Shown here: in pieces, positions 16,501 to 19,143 of the stretch
How positions within the stretch are numbered: the stretch's first letter is position 1
Layout of the letters: every line of letters begins with the position of its first letter
Source: JAFDVL01 sp043736395
GTDB lineage: Bacteria > Acidobacteriota > Blastocatellia > RBC074
Direction: 5' to 3'
Assembly: GCA_043736395.1 (NCBI GenBank)
Contig: JAYTCQ010000073.1
Location: 1-19,143 of the forward strand
DNA length: 19,143 bases
Notes under the pieces: model-generated
The model's database searches: none
What the model saw: the letters and a program-made list of their open reading frames with translations, nothing else
Told to the model about the DNA's origin: nothing
Position numbers and translations under genes: made by a program

Positions 16501-16583
16501 TATTTGTATTGTGGCTCAGTTTGCGCGAAGAGGCGGAGGGCGAAAGTAGCGGCGAGAAGAATTGGAAAAATGCGAATTCGCAT
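13548..16583 (-). CDS. double-propeller sensor histidine kinase (Reg_prop, Y_Y_Y, HisKA_3, HATPase)
   Basis: The 1011-residue one-pass membrane sensor begins at the ATG at 16583 (MRIRIFPILLAATFALRLFA, a signal peptide); the longer frame starts with a TTG inside a palindrome. The periplasmic part holds about 14-15 Reg_prop blades with repeats like LWIGTxxGLxxFxDGKF, enough for two seven-bladed propellers. A Y_Y_Y domain follows (FKYKLEGFDQDWIEAG ... TNIPAGEYKFLV), then one membrane helix (WWFYLLCLAATLSAIWYF). The cytoplasmic part has the HisKA_3 phosphorylation site REIHDTLAQGLAG, and an ATPase domain with N box EAITNAIKHA, DNGRGFD and GLVGMKERA. The kinase lacks a fused receiver, so the NarL-type regulator downstream is its likely partner. 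Proteins of this design in Bacteroidetes sense glycans; what is sensed here is unknown. Confidence 0.93.
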   Translation of the reverse strand: MRIRIFPILLAATFALRLFAQTEPQYKYESWKTDQGLPQNTVNTILQTRDGYLWIGTKEGLARFDGINFVTFDRHNTPQILNHQIRGLMEAGKGGLWISTPNGLVKYLNGAFTVFTNKDGLSSNNISSVYEDSKGGIWIATVNGLNKFQAGKFTNYSTVNGLSHNSIQAILSDREGNLWIGTADGLNKLKDEKITQIPELAARNIHTIFQATSGEIFIGTTDGLYKYSNGKIEHFTKREGLSDNNIEVIAQDRAGRLWFGTPNGLTQWQDGKFTNFTTKQGLPGNHIGQIFENRDGILWVGTSNGLAQFIDGKFKIYNAGESLAHTSILSSFEDREGSLWIGTEVNGLSQLKTKKFTTYTIREGLSANLIRSVSGGKKGEVWIGTKEGGLNLMSNNQLINFPAKQSLASTDILAIANDRQENLWAGTPAGLKRIQGGKIVNYSMKDGLSDDYVRSLFVDRSGVIWIGTRRGLNQFKDGKFAPYTTMDGLASDLVGAICEDKSGNLWIGTLNGLSQFKDKKFTNFNLASGLSNEVIISLYPDSDGTLWIGTLGGGLNRFKDGKFSNFTTKEGFPDDAIYHILEDDRGYLWMSSNKGIIRANKKELENYSASQQKLNEVFLFTTADGMETNECSGGGHPAGWKSEDGKLWFATIKGVAMIDPAHLKLNTASAPVVIEKIIVDDQTFHDGDEIILSAGKSRFDFYFTELSFIAPQKNIFKYKLEGFDQDWIEAGTRRIASYTNIPAGEYKFLVSAANNDGVWSDGGASFDFYVQPHFYRTWWFYLLCLAATLSAIWYFYRVRVKLMEQQFSAVLSERNRLAREIHDTLAQGLAGISLQLELVARMLSIKPEAAKAPLDQARQLVRSNLDEARRSVWDLRSQALENNDLPAAVNESAKELTAGTSTQVSVKVGGTYRQLSRLIEDNLLRITQEAITNAIKHAQAETISVELNYEPKNLQLTVKDNGRGFDDKIQHDKHYGLVGMKERATQIGGNVTVNSQVNHGTEITVQVPLSI

Positions 16584-16652
16584 AAGGGTAAGAAAGGCGT
16601 CCCGCCTGTCTGAAATTTTAATCAAGACAGGCGAGACGCCTATCTTACCTTT
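16584..16652. repeat. palindrome overlapping a stop codon and touching the next start codon
   Basis: Arms of 28 nt (16584-16611 and 16625-16652) pair at 25 of 28 positions around a 13-nt AT loop. The core is GGCGTCCCGCCTGTCT against AGACAGGCGAGACGCC. The right arm holds the last codons and the TAA stop (16645-16647) of the cytochrome gene; the left arm ends at the base before the kinase ATG (16583). No Shine-Dalgarno sequence is visible for the kinase. Confidence 0.85.
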
Positions 16653-18858
16653 CTAAGCCGTGAACATGAAACGGTACGCTTTCATTGCTCATTTCTGGGT
16701 GTTTTCGCAAAAATTCATTCGCAATGGGAAGTGCTGCCGGATCATCTTTCAGGTCGGAGAATAATTTTGCTTCGCGCTGTGCTTCTTCATTTTTTCCGAG
16801 CTTGCGGTAGATCAACATCAGGTTGTAATGCGCTCCGGCGTCCTCAGGATCAATGCTCAGAATTTGTTCGTAGCTGCGTTGCGCACCTTCGTAATCGCGT
16901 TTGATTTTGCACAGTTCGCCGAACTGCTGCCACGAAATTCGATCACGCGGAAAGGCTTCCAGTACGCGCTTGAGATTGTCTTCCGCTTCTGCCAGTTTAC
17001 CAAATTTTATAAATACTCTGGCTTGCTGAAATGCGGCGCGCATATTTTTTGGATTCGCGGTGACGACTTCTTCTAAAATCTTTCCAGCCTCTTCGTAACG
17101 ATCTAATTCAATCAAGACCAGAGCGCGATTTATTTTCGCCATCGGGCGATAACTTTCATCCATGTCAGCAACTTGTCTAAAAACATCCGTCGCCAGAGAA
17201 AACTGCCGATTATCAAATAACGCGATGCCGTAATTGTTCCAACGTCGCCAATCGGGCATTAATCCATTGACTTCGACGGGAGAATTTCCTCCGATGCGCA
17301 ACGGATATTCTGTGCTCGCCATTGTCACGATTGGGTAGTCTACCGACTTACCCAGCGCGTAGTCCTGAAAGACACGCGTGAAGCGGCGATATTGCACTTT
17401 CGCACTTAATTTTAGAGTTCCTGTAATTGCTTGCGGGACGCTGAATTGATACCGCGCGACATCCGAACGACCTGATTGAATCGCGTTATTTTGCGCGATG
17501 ACTTTTGTTTTCCAGATGTGATGGACATCGTTGTAAGAACCGTCTTCTTTGACCAGATAGCTTCTGTAGTTGTGCGACGAATCATCCAGATAACCATTGG
17601 GCTTCAAATAACCTGAACGAAAAACGGCTTTGCCCGTTTCATCCGTCACATTAAATTCAACCCAGGCGTCATAAAAATCACGAAGTTCCGGCGGAAAAGA
17701 ATGCCCGATATTTTTATTGGTAATCACGACATCAACTGTTAAAGCATCTCCGGCGTTAATAGTGAAATTGCTTTTATTTAAAGGCGCGATGACGTCTTTG
17801 ACAGTTTCCGTGTTGCCGTCACCGTTGCGCGATGCTTTTTTACGAAGCGCGAAAATATCAATCCCCAGCGCATCATTTTCCAGAAACTTCTTTGTCAGTT
17901 CCAGTTGATCATTCCACTTATAAAAATATGGGATCGCCGTGTTCGCCCCGGCCCAACTATGATTGGAAAGCTTGCCCTCTTTCGTCGCAAAATCATATTT
18001 CGTGACCGGTTCTTTTTTCATGTGACACGAATTACAACTCGCCTGATCGCGGACATAAAACGGATGCGGAGATTCTTTCGAAAATGACGACAACTGATAT
18101 TCATCGCCGACCGCAAACGCCCGAATAAATTTGTAATCGTTCAGCTCCTGCGGAACCTGCGACTTATGACACGAAGCGCAAAATTCCTGTGTCTTCATCA
18201 CCGGACGCATCACGGCGCGACGATGCGAAGGTACGTCGTCCAGGATTTCCTGATCGGTCACACTCAATAATCGCGTCCCGTCTTCTTTCACGAGCAAGGC
18301 CGGAATTCCCATCACATATCCGCCGATTCCCTGCTTCGTAGCTTTCTCAATCGAATGGCACACCATGCACGAAACACCATCATCATCGAATGGACGTTTA
18401 ACTTTGGAATCCTTCGTCAACGATCCCGTAAACACTGCACCGGGATTGTGGCAGGATTCGCAGTGCCGCGTGTATTCAATGCCACGCTGAGTGGTGAGGT
18501 CTTTAACGTTCTTCTGATAAAACGGTTCGCGGAAGGCGTTACGATGCGCTGAACGTTGCCACTGCGAATGCGAAGCCGTATGACATTTTGCGCAACGATT
18601 GGCAGAAATAAAATATTCGGGCGGAATAAAAGTTCCGGTACTCGTCGTAGCGTTGCTGGGCTTGAAGGGCGTGTCGGCTCCGAATTTAAAGTCGTAATTT
18701 TTGCTGATCTCTTCGTGGTATTTCGCCAGGTCGCGCTCGCGTTTTTCAGCCAGATTTTTTCCGGCGATCCCACGCACATACAGCATTACGACAAGCAGTG
18801 CAAAAGCTACAACTACGATTTTTTGTATCACGTTACGATCTGCAATTTTGCTCAGCAT
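16645..18858 (-). CDS. membrane-anchored pentaheme c-type cytochrome with C-terminal TPR repeats
   Basis: The 737-residue protein starts at the ATG at 18858, with GAGG six bases upstream; the longer frame begins in a palindrome. A single N-terminal helix (about 13-28, KIVVVAFALLVVMLYV) anchors it, with the rest outside the cytoplasm. Five heme-binding CxxCH motifs occur: CAKCH (89), CESCH (133), CMVCH (164), CASCH (227) and CNSCH (275), as in cytochrome c554-like proteins. A beta-rich middle section (about 370-530) follows, and the last 200 residues form TPR repeats (for example YEEAGKILEEVVTANPKN and AGAHYNLMLIYRKLGKNEEA). Its likely role is electron transfer within a periplasmic protein complex held by the TPRs; the partners are unknown. 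It follows a CRTAC1-like gene. Confidence 0.9.
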   Translation of the reverse strand: MLSKIADRNVIQKIVVVAFALLVVMLYVRGIAGKNLAEKRERDLAKYHEEISKNYDFKFGADTPFKPSNATTSTGTFIPPEYFISANRCAKCHTASHSQWQRSAHRNAFREPFYQKNVKDLTTQRGIEYTRHCESCHNPGAVFTGSLTKDSKVKRPFDDDGVSCMVCHSIEKATKQGIGGYVMGIPALLVKEDGTRLLSVTDQEILDDVPSHRRAVMRPVMKTQEFCASCHKSQVPQELNDYKFIRAFAVGDEYQLSSFSKESPHPFYVRDQASCNSCHMKKEPVTKYDFATKEGKLSNHSWAGANTAIPYFYKWNDQLELTKKFLENDALGIDIFALRKKASRNGDGNTETVKDVIAPLNKSNFTINAGDALTVDVVITNKNIGHSFPPELRDFYDAWVEFNVTDETGKAVFRSGYLKPNGYLDDSSHNYRSYLVKEDGSYNDVHHIWKTKVIAQNNAIQSGRSDVARYQFSVPQAITGTLKLSAKVQYRRFTRVFQDYALGKSVDYPIVTMASTEYPLRIGGNSPVEVNGLMPDWRRWNNYGIALFDNRQFSLATDVFRQVADMDESYRPMAKINRALVLIELDRYEEAGKILEEVVTANPKNMRAAFQQARVFIKFGKLAEAEDNLKRVLEAFPRDRISWQQFGELCKIKRDYEGAQRSYEQILSIDPEDAGAHYNLMLIYRKLGKNEEAQREAKLFSDLKDDPAALPIANEFLRKHPEMSNESVPFHVHGLER

Positions 18859-18884
18859 AAGTTGCCTCAAAAACAAAAACTTCC

Positions 18885-18989
18885 AGGCAGGATGGGCAGG
18901 ATTTATCTCAAGATTAACAAGCAAGAAGCGAATCGCTTAACCTGGCAGAGTCCCTGTTAATCCTGAGATAAATCCTGTCAATCCTGTCT
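18885..18989. repeat. intergenic palindrome with 35-nt arms
   Basis: Arms at 18885-18919 and 18955-18989 pair at 31 of 35 positions. The core AGGATTTATCTCA recurs with GATTAACA. The 35-nt loop contains a small hairpin (AAGCG-AAT-CGCTT). It lies between the CRTAC1-like stop (18996) and the cytochrome ATG (18858). Confidence 0.8.
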
Positions 18990-18993
18990 AAAT

Positions 18994-19143
18994 TCATTTC
19001 GCGCCTTTACCCTGCGTCACCGTCCAGACGCGATCAACCGCATTAACATTGACGATTTCGCTTTTCCCGTTCGCCCAACTAATTTCGATTTTATCCACTT
19101 TTGTGGCTTCACCTAAACCAAAATGCATCTTCAAATCATTCTG
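18994..19143 (-). CDS. C-terminus of a CRTAC1-type protein (ASPIC/UnbV domain), 5' part outside window
   Basis: Only the last 49 codons and the TGA stop are present. The sequence QNDLKMHFGLGEATKVDKIE followed by ISWANGKSEIV and VDRVWTVTQG matches the ASPIC/UnbV domain that closes CRTAC1-like FG-GAP repeat proteins (typical form HFGLGxAxxVDxIEIxWPxG). Such proteins are exported and carry calcium-binding beta-propeller repeats upstream; that part cannot be seen here. Its closeness to the multiheme cytochrome with TPRs suggests a shared extracytoplasmic role, but a palindrome lies between the two genes. Confidence 0.82.
   Translation of the reverse strand, partial: QNDLKMHFGLGEATKVDKIEISWANGKSEIVNVNAVDRVWTVTQGKGAK

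Noticed and set aside
13548..16583. CRISPR-like or tandem DNA repeats within the kinase gene
   Set aside because: The periodicity of about 130 nt reflects the propeller blades of the encoded protein; the DNA copies are divergent.

Overview
The window looks like a stretch of a moderate-GC Acidobacteriota-like chromosome, possibly Blastocatellia. This is inferred from gene content: an Oar-type TonB-dependent receptor with a carboxypeptidase-regulatory-like N-terminus, a double-propeller sensor kinase, a CRTAC1/ASPIC-UnbV protein, a pentaheme cytochrome with TPRs, and DUF3179 and M48 proteins. Every gene I can support is on the minus strand, so transcription runs from high to low coordinates. 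No tRNA, rRNA, CRISPR array or transposase gene was seen.

Layout in transcription order: the end of a CRTAC1/ASPIC-UnbV protein (18994-19143, cut by the window edge); a membrane-anchored pentaheme cytochrome with TPRs (16645-18858); a sensor histidine kinase with about 14-15 propeller blades (13548-16583); a barstar-like protein (13206-13532); a NarL-type response regulator (12552-13184); an Oar/SusC-like outer-membrane receptor (9098-12340); a small secreted protein of unknown function (8489-8995); an AhpD/carboxymuconolactone-decarboxylase-like secreted protein (7045-8325); a membrane DUF3179 protein (5672-6919); a class V aminotransferase (4264-5457) closed by a strong terminator; a broken M48 metallopeptidase (2490-3982); and a long BNR/Asp-box repeat lipoprotein (1-2384) that runs off the left edge and has its own good sigma70-type promoter.

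The main discovery candidate is a pair of neighbouring selenoprotein genes. The DUF3179 and AhpD-like genes each appear as two open frames separated by one in-frame TGA. In both, the TGA replaces a cysteine of a CxxC redox motif, giving UxxC in DUF3179 and CxxU followed by His in the AhpD-like protein. In both, a hairpin with a GG(U) apical loop begins its loop 16 or 19 nt after the TGA, as expected for a bacterial SECIS. TGA is also the ordinary stop of three genes here, so this is not a general code change. AhpD-like selenoproteins are, to my recollection, already known; a Sec-containing DUF3179 protein is not one I know of.

A second theme is that almost every intergenic gap is filled by a long imperfect palindrome, and the palindromes mostly differ in sequence from one another. 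One overlaps the stop codon of the upstream gene and touches the start codon of the next. The sensor kinase, barstar and response regulator are tightly spaced and sit just upstream of the receptor, which suggests they act together in nutrient sensing and uptake, but the barstar gene has no obvious reason to be there.
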